Shown: positions 34,602-43,828 of the stretch, piece after piece
Layout: each line of letters starts with the position of its first letter
How positions within the stretch are numbered: position 1 is the first letter of the stretch
Assembly (NCBI GenBank): GCA_947455595.1
Contig: CANGOP010000011.1
Span: forward strand, 1-64,000
DNA from: Gammaproteobacteria bacterium
Lineage (GTDB): Bacteria; Pseudomonadota; Gammaproteobacteria; Steroidobacterales; Steroidobacteraceae
DNA: 64,000 nt
Direction: 5' to 3'
The notes under the pieces: model-generated
Told to the model about the DNA's origin: nothing
Databases searched by the model: none
Seen by the model: the letters and a program-made list of their open reading frames with translations, nothing else
Program-made: the position numbers and the translations under genes

Positions 34602-35804
34602 ATGACTGACGCTTACCTTTGCGATGCCATCCGCACTCCGATCGGACGCTATGGCGGCGCGCTCGCCTCGGTGCGCACTGATGACTTGGGTGCCATCCCG
34701 ATCAAGGCGCTGATTGAACGGAATCCCAACGTCGATTGGTCGACGCTCGATGATGTGGTGTACGGCTGCGCGAACCAGGCGGGCGAAGATAATCGGAACG
34801 TGGCGCGAATGGCCTCGCTCCTCGCGGGATTGCCGATGGAAGCGGGTGGCGTCACGCTCAACCGATTGTGTGGTTCGGGCCTTGATGCCGTGGCCAGTGC
34901 CGCGCGGCAGATTCAGGTGGGCGACGCACAGTTGGTGATTGCTGGTGGCGTCGAGAGCATGAGCCGCGCGCCCTTTGTGGTCGCCAAGGCCGACACCGCA
35001 TTTTCTCGCGATGCGCAGATGTACGATACGACGATCGGTTGGCGCTTCGTCAACAAGCGCATGAAAGCCGCCTACGGTATAGACTCGATGCCGGAAACGG
35101 CGGAGAACGTGGCTGCGGAGTTTGGTATCAGCCGTGCCGACCAGGATGCCTTTGCCGTGCGCAGTCAGGAGCGCGCGTTGCGTGCCCAGGCGAACGGTCG
35201 ACTGGCGCTTGAGATCACGCCGGTTATCATTCCGGCTCGCAAGGGCGAGCCCATCGTGGTTGCACACGACGAACATCCTCGCCAGACGTCGCTCGAGGCG
35301 CTCGCCAAGTTGTCGACGCCCTTCCGCGAAGGCGGGACGATCACAGCCGGCAATGCGTCGGGTGTGAACGACGGGGCGGCCGCGGTGCTCCTTGCCAGTG
35401 AAGCTGCCGTTCGTCGCTTTGGTTTGACGCCGCGCGCGCGTGTCGTGGGCACTGCGGTGGCCGGTGTGCCGCCGCGCATCATGGGCATTGGCCCGGCGCC
35501 GGCCACGGAAAAATTGTTGGCTCGCTTGGGACTCAGCATCGCAGATATTGATGTGATTGAGTTGAATGAAGCCTTTGCGGCGCAGGGGCTGGCGGTGACT
35601 CGTCGTCTGGGATTACTGGACGATGCGGCGCATGTGAACCCGAATGGGGGCGCAATTGCGCTGGGGCATCCGCTGGGCATGAGTGGGGCGCGACTGGTGA
35701 CCACCGCGATGATCGAATTGCAGCAGCGCAGTGCACGCTATGCGCTGTGCACCATGTGCATCGGTGTCGGGCAGGGTATCGCGCTCGTTCTGGAGCGTGT
35801 CTGA
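34602..35804 (+). CDS. paaJ: 3-oxoadipyl-CoA/3-oxo-5,6-dehydrosuberyl-CoA thiolase
   Basis: A 400-residue thiolase. The nucleophile cysteine lies in LNRLCGSGLDAVASAARQI. The C-terminal active site has NPNGGAIALGHPLGMSGARL and the second cysteine in CTMCIGVGQGIA. It performs the two CoA-dependent cleavages at the end of phenylacetate breakdown, giving acetyl-CoA and succinyl-CoA. It would equally serve as PcaF. The TGA overlaps the paaZ ATG by one base. Confidence 0.95.
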   Translation: MTDAYLCDAIRTPIGRYGGALASVRTDDLGAIPIKALIERNPNVDWSTLDDVVYGCANQAGEDNRNVARMASLLAGLPMEAGGVTLNRLCGSGLDAVASAARQIQVGDAQLVIAGGVESMSRAPFVVAKADTAFSRDAQMYDTTIGWRFVNKRMKAAYGIDSMPETAENVAAEFGISRADQDAFAVRSQERALRAQANGRLALEITPVIIPARKGEPIVVAHDEHPRQTSLEALAKLSTPFREGGTITAGNASGVNDGAAAVLLASEAAVRRFGLTPRARVVGTAVAGVPPRIMGIGPAPATEKLLARLGLSIADIDVIELNEAFAAQGLAVTRRLGLLDDAAHVNPNGGAIALGHPLGMSGARLVTTAMIELQQRSARYALCTMCIGVGQGIALVLERV

Positions 35805-37855
35805 TGACGATTCGTCGCCTCGAAAGTTATGTGGGTGGTCGTTGGTGGCGCGCAAGCGCCGACGGCGCCTTACTGCGAGATGCGAGCACCGGCGCGGTCA
35901 TTGCCTGTGCCAACAGTGAGGGTCTCGACGCCGAGGCCGTCTTGCGACATGCCCGAGAGATCGGCGGCCGTCAGTTACGGCGGATGACGTTTACCGATCG
36001 TGCGGCGGCACTGCGGGTCATCGGCAAGCGACTTATGGAATTGAAAGAAGAGTTCTACGAACTCTCCTATGCGACCGGCGCAACGCGCGCCGATGGTTGG
36101 GTCGATATTGAGGGTGGTATTGGCACGCTCTTGACCTACGCAAGCCGCGGCGGACGGGAATTGCCGAACGCCCGCGTGCTCCTGGACGGTGATGTGGAGC
36201 CCTTGTCACGTCGGGGTACGTTTGTCGGTCAGCACGTGTATCTGCCGTTGGCAGGCGCTGCCATCCATATCAATGCTTTTAACTTTCCGGTGTGGGGCAT
36301 GTTGGAGAAGCTCGGACCGGCCATCCTCGCGGGTATGCCCGTGATTGTGAAGCCGGCGACGACCACTGCGTTTCTCACCGAAGCGGTCTTCCGTAGCATT
36401 ATCGACATGGCCGTTCTGCCGGAAGGCGCGCTTCAATTAATCGTAGGATCGGTGGGGTCTCTCCTCGATCATCTGAATTGTCAGGACGTGGTTTCCTTCA
36501 CGGGATCTGCGGGCACTGCGCAGCGCTTGAAGTCACACCCGCGGGTGGTGTCGGAATCCGTGCGTTTCATGGCCGAAACCGACTCCTTGAATTCGGCGAT
36601 CCTCGGACCCGACGCTGTCCCTGGTTCCGTTGAATTCGACCGCTACATCCGCGAGGTTGTGCGCGAGATGACCGTGAAAGCCGGGCAGAAGTGTACGGCC
36701 ATTCGCAAGATCTTGGTGCCGAGTGCGTACGTCGATGCCGTGCAGGCTGCCATCGGTGCGCAGTTACAATCGATAGTGATCGGTGATCCACGCCGTGCGG
36801 ATGTCCAGATGGGTCCCCTCGTCGGCGTCGAGCAACGCACGGAGGTCCTGTCTGCGTTGACATCGTTGCTCACCGAGGCGGACTGCGTGTTCGGCAGGCC
36901 GGAGGCGGCCACACACGACAGTTTGGCAGCCGGCGCGTTTCTCGCGCCGGTTTTGTTGTCCACGAGCGACGGCGCAGCCCACCGTGCGGTGCATCGAATT
37001 GAGGCATTCGGTCCGGTGGCCACCATGCTGACCTATACCGACCTGGACGATGCCATCACGCTCGCGCGGCGCGGCGAGGGAAGCCTCGTGGCGTCCGTGT
37101 TCACAGCCGATGACGCAGTGGCGGAAGAACTCGTGCTGGGATTAGCGCCGTATCACGGGCGCCTGCTGATCGCGAACCGGCAGTGTATCGATGAATCCAC
37201 GGGTCATGGCTCGCCACTCGCCCCACTCGTGCACGGCGGACCAGGACGTGCGGGTGGATCGGAGGAGATGGGTGGTATGCGCGGCGTCCTGCATTACATG
37301 CAGCGTACAGCGCTACAGGGTTCACCTGACACACTGACACGGCTCGGTGGACGTTATGTGCGCGGCGCCAGACAGAACACCTCGAGTATCCATCCCTTTC
37401 GGAAGCCTTTCCATGACCTCGCTATCGGTGACACGTTGAATTCTATTGAGCGGGTCATCACTGTCGATGACATCGAAGACTTCGCGGATTTATCCGGGGA
37501 CCACTTTTATGCCCATATGTCGGACGTGGAAGCGGCCCGCAATGCGCTATTTGGCAGCCGCGTTGCGCATGGCTACTTCCTGATCAGTGCCGCGGCCGGC
37601 TTGTTCGTTGATGCGGACTACGGGCCCGTGCTGGGTAACTATGGCCTCGATTCCTTGCGATTCGTGAAGCCCGCTAAGCCGGGGGATCGTATTCGTGTCC
37701 GCCTGACATGCAAGCAGAAATCGCTGCGGCGTGACAAGGACTGGGGCGAAGTGCGCTGGGATACTGAGATCACCAACCAAGACGGTGAGACCGTCGCGGC
37801 TTACGATGTGCTGACCATGGTGAGCATTCACGCAATCCCGGATCAGGCAGGCTGA
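35804..37855 (+). CDS. paaZ: PaaZ, bifunctional oxepin-CoA hydrolase / aldehyde dehydrogenase
   Basis: A 683-residue fusion enzyme. Residues 1-520 are an aldehyde dehydrogenase with MAETDSLNSAILGPDA and the catalytic cysteine in VKAGQKCTAIRK. Residues 545-683 are a MaoC-like hydratase with LSGDHFYAHMSD (Asp/His dyad) and VAHGYFLISAAAGLF. It opens the oxepin ring and oxidises the resulting semialdehyde. The ATG sharing one base with the paaJ stop is chosen over the longer frame, which lies inside paaJ. Confidence 0.96.
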   Translation: MTIRRLESYVGGRWWRASADGALLRDASTGAVIACANSEGLDAEAVLRHAREIGGRQLRRMTFTDRAAALRVIGKRLMELKEEFYELSYATGATRADGWVDIEGGIGTLLTYASRGGRELPNARVLLDGDVEPLSRRGTFVGQHVYLPLAGAAIHINAFNFPVWGMLEKLGPAILAGMPVIVKPATTTAFLTEAVFRSIIDMAVLPEGALQLIVGSVGSLLDHLNCQDVVSFTGSAGTAQRLKSHPRVVSESVRFMAETDSLNSAILGPDAVPGSVEFDRYIREVVREMTVKAGQKCTAIRKILVPSAYVDAVQAAIGAQLQSIVIGDPRRADVQMGPLVGVEQRTEVLSALTSLLTEADCVFGRPEAATHDSLAAGAFLAPVLLSTSDGAAHRAVHRIEAFGPVATMLTYTDLDDAITLARRGEGSLVASVFTADDAVAEELVLGLAPYHGRLLIANRQCIDESTGHGSPLAPLVHGGPGRAGGSEEMGGMRGVLHYMQRTALQGSPDTLTRLGGRYVRGARQNTSSIHPFRKPFHDLAIGDTLNSIERVITVDDIEDFADLSGDHFYAHMSDVEAARNALFGSRVAHGYFLISAAAGLFVDADYGPVLGNYGLDSLRFVKPAKPGDRIRVRLTCKQKSLRRDKDWGEVRWDTEITNQDGETVAAYDVLTMVSIHAIPDQAG

Positions 37856-37908
37856 GCCGCGAATACGGACAGAACAATACGCAGTCGATTCTATTTAAGG
37901 GGTGGTCA

Positions 37909-39216
37909 ATGGGATCGGTAAACCGCTCGGGACTGGAAGCGATCGAAACGGCCAGTCGAGATGAAATTACGGCGCTGCAACTGGAGCGCCTGAAGTGGTC
38001 GCTCGGTCATGCCTATCGTAATGTTGAACACTACCGGAAGATCTTCGATGCCGCTGGCGTTCACCCGGGTGATGTGGAGTCGTTATCGGATCTGGCGAAG
38101 TTTCCGTTTCTGGTGAAGAGCGACCTGCGTGATCACTACCCGTTCGGCCTGTTCGCGGTACCACGTGACCAGATCGCGCGTATTCATGCCTCCTCGGGCA
38201 CGACGGGTAAACCCACGGTTGTTGGCTATACCCAGCGCGATATTGAGACGTGGGCCCATTTGGTGGCGCGTTCGATCTATGCTTCGGGTGGTCGTGCAGG
38301 CGATATTGTGCACGTGGCCTATGGATATGGTCTTTTCACCGGGGGCCTCGGTGCTCATTACGGCGCGGAGCGACTCGGATGTGCGGTCGTGCCGATGTCG
38401 GGTGGGCAGACGGAAAAGCAGGTTCAGCTGATCATTGACTTCAAGCCCCGCGTCATCATGGTGACGCCGTCCTACATGCTGACGATCGCCGAGGAATTCG
38501 AGCGGCGTGGGCTCGATGCGGCAGGCTGTTCGTTGGAAGTCGGTATTTTCGGTGCAGAGCCATGGACCGGTGCGATGCGCGATGCGATTGAAGCGCGCAT
38601 GGGCATCGATGCGGTCGATATCTATGGACTCTCGGAAGTGATGGGTCCGGGCGTTGCGAACGAGTGCGTGGAAACCAAAGACGGTCTGTGCTTGTGGGAA
38701 GACCACTTTTATCCAGAGATCATTGACCCGGATACGGGCGAGGTGCTGCCGGATGGAGAAGAGGGCGAGTTAGTCATCACGTCCCTCACCAAGGAAGCGT
38801 TCCCCGTCATTCGTTACCGAACGCGCGACCGGACGCGCCTGCTTCCGCCAAGTGCACGTTCGTTTCGGCGTTTGGGTCGTATCAATGGCCGCACCGATGA
38901 CATGCTCATCATCCGCGGTGTGAACGTGTTCCCCTCTCAGATCGAAGAGATTTTGTTAAACCAGCGCGCCTTCCTGCCGAACTTTCTGTTGGAGGTTGAT
39001 CGAGCGGGTCACCTCGACACGATGACCGTGAAGGTGGAATGGCCGCCAGCGGGAGCACTCTCGGGTGTGTCGGTCGAGACCGCCAAGGCGGAACTCGCGC
39101 ATCACGTGAAATCGTCCGTTGGAATTAGTGTTCGCGTGGAGGTCGTCGAGGTTGGCACCCTTGAGCGCTCGGTGGGCAAGGCTAAACGTGTCGTTGACCG
39201 CCGCCCGAAGGGCTAA
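37909..39216 (+). CDS. paaK: Phenylacetate-CoA ligase PaaK
   Basis: A 435-residue adenylate-forming enzyme that makes phenylacetyl-CoA, the first step of the pathway. Motifs are HASSGTTGKPTVVGYT (P-loop), YGLSEVMGPGVANEC, YRTRDRTRLLPP and GRTDDMLIIRGVNVFPSQIEE. It is the last gene of the cluster, 53 bases after paaZ. The convergent gene behind it is a truncated amidohydrolase. Confidence 0.96.
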   Translation: MGSVNRSGLEAIETASRDEITALQLERLKWSLGHAYRNVEHYRKIFDAAGVHPGDVESLSDLAKFPFLVKSDLRDHYPFGLFAVPRDQIARIHASSGTTGKPTVVGYTQRDIETWAHLVARSIYASGGRAGDIVHVAYGYGLFTGGLGAHYGAERLGCAVVPMSGGQTEKQVQLIIDFKPRVIMVTPSYMLTIAEEFERRGLDAAGCSLEVGIFGAEPWTGAMRDAIEARMGIDAVDIYGLSEVMGPGVANECVETKDGLCLWEDHFYPEIIDPDTGEVLPDGEEGELVITSLTKEAFPVIRYRTRDRTRLLPPSARSFRRLGRINGRTDDMLIIRGVNVFPSQIEEILLNQRAFLPNFLLEVDRAGHLDTMTVKVEWPPAGALSGVSVETAKAELAHHVKSSVGISVRVEVVEVGTLERSVGKAKRVVDRRPKG

Positions 39217-39258
39217 CCGGTCGCCCACAGGCCGAGATGTCCGTACGCCTCAGAAGCG

Positions 39259-40095
39259 CTAATGCGCGGTCAAGAAGTCGACCGCCACGGAGGCCATGGC
39301 TTTGACGCCGACCACGAGGGTGTCTTCGTTCACCGTGAAGTTGGGTGAATGATTCGCTGGTGCACGTGCCGGATCCATACCCGGGGCGTTGACGCCGAGT
39401 GTGAAGAAAAAGCCCGGCACGTCCTTGGCGAAGTAGGAGAAGTCCTCTGAGGCCAAGGTGGCCGGCGTTTCTTCCGTCGTGCTGACGCGGCGTAACGACG
39501 GCAACATTTGATCGATCAGCGCAGCGTCATTGACCGTGACGCCATAACCCCGATCGATCTGGACGTCGGCTTCGAGACCCGAGGCCTCTGCAGTCAGTCG
39601 AGCGACCTTTGTGATGCGTTCAAGGAAATCCTCTCGCTGCGCCGGGTCAAGTACACGGATGGTGCCTTCCATCTCGACTTCGTTCGGGATCACGTTGCTA
39701 CGGACGCCACCGTGAATCGAGCCAATGGAAACGATGCTCGGGGCTTTGGAAATATTCATCTGGCGGCTCGGGATCGTCTGTAATGCTACGACGATCTCGG
39801 CGGCGACCGTCACTGGGTCCTTGCCCATCCAAGGCATGGCGCCGTGGGTCTGAACGCCCTTGACAATGATGTGTAGCGTGTCGCTGCTGGCCGTTGCGCC
39901 ACCCTTGTGCCAGCCAAGAAGCCCGGACGGATTGGGCATCACGTGCAGGCCAAACACCGCGTTGGGTTTCGGGTTTTCAAAAGCCCCCTCTCGCAACATG
40001 CGTTCAGCGCCCCAGACTTGTGAGGCCCCGCAGCCCGTCTTTTTCATAATCCCGGCGACAGTTGTCCAAGCCTCAAATTCTTTGCATTGACGCAA
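39259..40095 (-). pseudogene. 5'-truncated M20 amidohydrolase (hippurate hydrolase/IAA-amidohydrolase type)
   Basis: About 253 residues match the C-terminal part of M20D amidohydrolases: GAERMLREGAFENPKP, VFGLHVMPNP, VQTHGAMPWMGKDPVTVAAEIVVALQTIPSRQ, GSIHGGVRSNVIPNEV and the ending ANHSPNFTVNEDTL. Compared with the complete paralogue at 56027-57379, roughly 190 residues are missing from the front, including the CGHDxH metal site. The first 25 or so residues of the frame have no similarity. No signal peptide or other half is found upstream to 40334. It is very likely non-functional, left by a deletion or rearrangement. Confidence 0.8.
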
Positions 40096-40340
40096 AGGAT
40101 GCTCCCGATTAACGTAATCTCGTTGATTGCTAAGTAACAGCAGGGTGTATTTGGTTTTAAGGAAGACTCACCCGCATTAGCGTTATTCAGGGCCATGCCG
40201 ACGGAAATTTTCGCCTGGCGTGGCGCACGAGCTTCTACGAAATTGTTCCGAATACGTTCAAAGTGTGACGGCGCTTCAACGGACATCCAGCGACGCGTTT
40301 TAATATCCCTCGGGTTAGGCCCTTTCTCTCGGGAATGTCA

Positions 40341-41423
40341 ATGGCTCCAAAGATCTGTTTGAGCATGATCGTCAAGAACGAGGCGCACGTTATCGAGCGG
40401 TGCCTGCGGTCCGTCTATCCCTTCGTGGATGCTTGGATCATCTGTGACACGGGTTCGACTGACGGCACGCAAGAGATTGTGCGCAAGGTCATGGCGGGAA
40501 AGCCCGGCATGCTGGTCGATCGCCCGTGGGTTAACTTCGCACACAACCGGAATGAGGCGTTGACGCTTGCGCAGGAACGCGGCGAATACGTCTTTTTCAT
40601 CGACGCGGATGAGACCCTGATGCTTGAGCGCCCAATGGACACGTCGGGTCTCAACGGCGACGCCTATTACCTGACATGCGAGTACGGCGGGATGCGCTAC
40701 GGTCGCGTCGCGCTCGTGCGTGGTGCGTTGCCTTGGGGTTGGAACGGCGTCGTGCATGAATTCTTAGAGTGTGCAGCGCCGTATTCGCACCTCAACTTGG
40801 AAGGTCCCATCATCTGGGTCGCCCATGAAGGGGCTCGAAGTCGCGACCCGTCGACGTACCTCAAGGACGCCGCGCTGCTCGAAGAGGCGCTCAAGACAGA
40901 GCCTGAGAACACGCGCTATTGGTTTTATCTCGCGCAGTCCTATCGAGACGCCGGCAAGCTGCACGAGAGTCGCCACACCTACAAGAAGCGCGCCCAGATG
41001 GGCGGCTTTGATGAAGAGATCTGGTATTCGAAGTATCAGATCGGCGTCCTGAACATCCGCCTGGAAGATACGCCTGCCGCCGTGTCGCAGGCGTTCCTGG
41101 ATGCCTACCAGACCCGACCGACCCGCGCGGAACCGCTGGTGGCGTTGGCTCGGTACCACCGTGAGCGTGCCGAATACGCGCTCGCCGCCATGTACGCTCG
41201 CCAAGCCATGGCCATTCCTCGCCCTGCCGATTTACTGTTCATCGATTCGGCGACCTACGAGTGGTCGGCGTTGGACGAGTTTTCCGTATCGGCGTATTAC
41301 GCGGGTCCGCGCGATGAAGGAATTGCGGCGACGCAGCGACTGTTGGCCAATCCGCGACTTCCGGCCGACATGCGACCGCGCGTGGAGCAAAATCTGCGCT
41401 GGTACTTGGGTACTGCGCGCTGA
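40341..41423 (+). CDS. Family 2 glycosyltransferase with TPR-like C-terminus
   Basis: A 360-residue protein. Residues 1-100 are a GT-A nucleotide-sugar-binding domain: ICLSMIVKNEAHVIERCLRSV, WIICDTGSTDGTQEI, FAHNRNEALTLAQ and YVFFIDADETL, the last with the DxD motif. Residues 180-310 are helical repeats of TPR type (YWFYLAQSYRDAGKLHESRHTYKKRAQ; EPLVALARYHRERAEYALAAMYARQA). It probably glycosylates a protein or cell-surface glycan. The start at 40341 has GGGA six bases upstream; an ATG two codons earlier is possible. It stands alone, with a hairpin after it. Confidence 0.86.
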   Translation: MAPKICLSMIVKNEAHVIERCLRSVYPFVDAWIICDTGSTDGTQEIVRKVMAGKPGMLVDRPWVNFAHNRNEALTLAQERGEYVFFIDADETLMLERPMDTSGLNGDAYYLTCEYGGMRYGRVALVRGALPWGWNGVVHEFLECAAPYSHLNLEGPIIWVAHEGARSRDPSTYLKDAALLEEALKTEPENTRYWFYLAQSYRDAGKLHESRHTYKKRAQMGGFDEEIWYSKYQIGVLNIRLEDTPAAVSQAFLDAYQTRPTRAEPLVALARYHRERAEYALAAMYARQAMAIPRPADLLFIDSATYEWSALDEFSVSAYYAGPRDEGIAATQRLLANPRLPADMRPRVEQNLRWYLGTAR

Positions 41424-41431
41424 TGTCATGG

Positions 41432-41458
41432 CCCTGCCGGCGTGAAGCGTGGGCAGGG
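41432..41458. terminator. Hairpin between glycosyltransferase and PLP enzyme genes
   Basis: CCCTGCC and GGCAGGG form a perfect 7-bp stem with a 13-base loop, in the short gap between convergent genes. The right side is followed by only two T residues. It is a plausible weak terminator. Confidence 0.5.
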
Positions 41459-41468
41459 TTCGCGAGCC

Positions 41469-42791
41469 TCACCCGAGGGTTAACACCTCATCCAATGCGC
41501 TCAACAGCGTGTCGGCGTGCGGCCGTTGGAAGGCGAGAGGCGGGCGAATCTTGAGGATATTGCCACCGGGTCCAGATGCACTCAGCAAGATGCGGCGCTG
41601 ACGCAAGCCGTTGACTACTTGGGTTGCGAGGTCTCGATCCGGTTCTCGACTCGCGCGGTCTTGGACCAGTTCCGCCCCAACGAAGAGGCCCGCACCGCGG
41701 ACATCCCCGATTCGAGGATGGCGATCGGCAAGTTCACTCAGGCCCTTGAGGAGATATGCCCCCACTTCCGCTGCATGTCGGATCAAATGTTCGCGCTCGA
41801 TCACATCGAGCACCGCATTGGCGGCGGCTGCTGCCACCGGATTGCCACCGAAGGTATTAAAGTAGCGAGCGTCCCGGCCAAACTTTTCAAGATGGCGGGG
41901 CTGTGCGACCAACGCAGCGACCGGATAGCCGTTGCCCATGGGTTTGCCCATGGTGACAAGGTCTGGGATCAAGCCGTGTCGCTCAAAGCCCCACATCGCA
42001 GCCCCGGTGCGACCGAAGCCCGGTTGCACCTCATCGGCGACATAAATGCCTCCCGCCGCACGGGCTGCCGCGACGGCGGGTGCCAGGAAACCGGGTGGGT
42101 CGGCATAGACGCCGTCGCTCGAGAAAATGGAGTCGACGATGAACATGGCAAGTCCATGGCCTGCCGCCGAAAGATCGGCCGCCGCCGCCGTGACGGACTG
42201 TGCGAACTGCGTCGCGACGTCCCCGTCGCTGTGATACGCATCGGGCGGTGGGATCACCCGCACATGGTTGCCTATGGGAACGCCGGCGCCGAGCGACGGT
42301 GAGAACTCGGCCACCGCCTGCGTGACACCGTGATAGGCGAGATTCGTGACGATGACGCCACGGTTCCCGGTCACCGTACGGGCCAAGCGATAGGCGAGGT
42401 CATTCGCCTCCGACCCGGTGCAGGTCAGCATTACGTGGCCCATTTCTGCGGGCATCGTGGCGAGGAGACGTTCGGCTAACCGCAAGATGCCCTCATGGAG
42501 GTAGCGTGTATGCGTAACCAGGGTGGCGGACTGCTCACTGATCGCGCGGACCACATCCGGTTGGGCGTGCCCGAGGCTCGCGACATTGTTGTAGGCATCC
42601 AAATACGCGGCACCGTTCGCGTCATAGAGCCACACACCCTCGCCACGTACCAGATGCAGCGGTTCCTCATAGAAGAGGCGATAGGCCGGACCGAGCACGC
42701 GCAGTCGGCGCTCGATCAACGATCGGGTCGTCGGATCGAGCGCGTCGCTGCGAGTGGGATCGAAGGCGTTGATCATCGACATGCGGTTCAT
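41469..42791 (-). CDS. Class-III PLP enzyme, probable phospho-lyase (AGXT2L-like)
   Basis: A 440-residue fold-type I PLP enzyme. Residues include CTGSEANDLAYRLAR, the cofactor aspartate in IYVADEVQPGFGRTG, and the Schiff-base lysine in VTMGKPMGNGYPVAALV, followed by YFNTFGGNPVAAAAA. The GKPMGNG and FNTFGGNPV pattern is shared by AGXT2 and by the ethanolamine-phosphate/5-phosphohydroxylysine phospho-lyases. Its ATG overlaps the stop of an APH-type kinase. That pairing, known in the hydroxylysine pathway, favours phospho-lyase over transaminase. Third gene of a three-gene operon. Confidence 0.85.
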   Translation of the reverse strand: MNRMSMINAFDPTRSDALDPTTRSLIERRLRVLGPAYRLFYEEPLHLVRGEGVWLYDANGAAYLDAYNNVASLGHAQPDVVRAISEQSATLVTHTRYLHEGILRLAERLLATMPAEMGHVMLTCTGSEANDLAYRLARTVTGNRGVIVTNLAYHGVTQAVAEFSPSLGAGVPIGNHVRVIPPPDAYHSDGDVATQFAQSVTAAAADLSAAGHGLAMFIVDSIFSSDGVYADPPGFLAPAVAAARAAGGIYVADEVQPGFGRTGAAMWGFERHGLIPDLVTMGKPMGNGYPVAALVAQPRHLEKFGRDARYFNTFGGNPVAAAAANAVLDVIEREHLIRHAAEVGAYLLKGLSELADRHPRIGDVRGAGLFVGAELVQDRASREPDRDLATQVVNGLRQRRILLSASGPGGNILKIRPPLAFQRPHADTLLSALDEVLTLG

Positions 42792-43828
42792 GCGGTCAGG
42801 TCCTGCAAGCGGGCTACGAGGCGCGCGCGCCCCCTCTCGTCCAGCAAGGATAGTCCACGCCGGGAGGCCAGGTTGTTACGCAAAATGTAGGCGGCGTTTT
42901 CCGGCTGCAATTGGGCACGCCACTCGGTAATCAGAATGGTCATGGCCCAGCGCGTGGCAACTAGGTCCGGCAATGCGGCGATAACGGATCCTGCGAGCGG
43001 CCATTCGGCGACATAGGCGGCTGCGCAGTCACCGATTGCACCGATCGGGTCCGGTGCGTCGGTGAGATAGGCGCAGGCGACTGCCAATTCGACGACCGCG
43101 GGGGCGACCAGCATGTCGCCAAAATCGATGACGCCGGATACCTGTCGGCCATCGTTGGCGAGCAACAAGTTGCTCGGATTGAGATCGTTGTGGATCGCCT
43201 GCACCGGGCATCTCGCCAACATCTGTTGGTGAGATGTGAAACGATCGAGCGCTGATCGAACGGCCGATCCCACGTCATCCTTGCCGAGGACGGGTAACAG
43301 CGCCGTCAGCTCCGATGCACGAGTTAAGTCCCACAACAGTGCTTGCTGACACCCCGGATGTTCAAAGCGATGCAAGGCTCGATCTAATCGTCCGGCGAGC
43401 GACCCGATTTGAACCGCGAGTCCGTCTTGCCAAGGGAAAGTACGCCGCAGTTCCCCTTCGAGATAACGCACGACGCGCACCCAACGCCGAGGATCTGGCG
43501 GATACACCACTCGCGCAGCACCGGTGTGCGTGGCGACGGGCACTTGAACGGGGAGCGTCGGATCGGTATGCAGCAGATGCCCAAGCACCGCCGACTGCGC
43601 ATCGACCGCTGCAAGCGATTCGTGAGGATGCGTGACCTTTACGAGGTACCGCCCGGAGGTCGTCTCGAGGCGGAAGTTGGAATCTCGCTCACCGGCTATA
43701 GGATGCAACGTGCCCTCGAGGCACCACTCGGCGTACAGCACCGTCGCCACGTCGTCCGCGGCCGCAGGCGCGGTGGCCTGCGCGAGGGCACCGGCGTGCG
43801 GCGGTGCTGAAACTACGCTTGCCGTCAC
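42788..43828 (-). CDS. APH-fold kinase, hydroxylysine-kinase-like
   Basis: A 346-residue small-molecule kinase. The N-lobe has FRLETTSGRYLVKVTHP, the catalytic loop QAIHNDLNPSNLLLAND and the metal motif VSGVIDFGDMLVAPAVVELA. It overlaps the amidohydrolase stop and the PLP enzyme start by four bases each. In the hydroxylysine pathway the corresponding kinase phosphorylates an amino alcohol, and the phospho-lyase then removes ammonia and phosphate. The actual substrate here is unknown. Confidence 0.86.
   Translation of the reverse strand: MTASVVSAPPHAGALAQATAPAAADDVATVLYAEWCLEGTLHPIAGERDSNFRLETTSGRYLVKVTHPHESLAAVDAQSAVLGHLLHTDPTLPVQVPVATHTGAARVVYPPDPRRWVRVVRYLEGELRRTFPWQDGLAVQIGSLAGRLDRALHRFEHPGCQQALLWDLTRASELTALLPVLGKDDVGSAVRSALDRFTSHQQMLARCPVQAIHNDLNPSNLLLANDGRQVSGVIDFGDMLVAPAVVELAVACAYLTDAPDPIGAIGDCAAAYVAEWPLAGSVIAALPDLVATRWAMTILITEWRAQLQPENAAYILRNNLASRRGLSLLDERGRARLVARLQDLTA

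Noticed and set aside
34125..35276. 383-codon minus-strand frame over paaI-paaJ
   Set aside because: It spans two good genes on the other strand and their gap; composition is that of an antisense frame.
40044..40286. 80-codon minus-strand frame upstream of the truncated amidohydrolase, considered as its missing 5' half
   Set aside because: Its sequence has no M20 features (no HPELG or CGHDxH), so it does not complete the gene by a frameshift.
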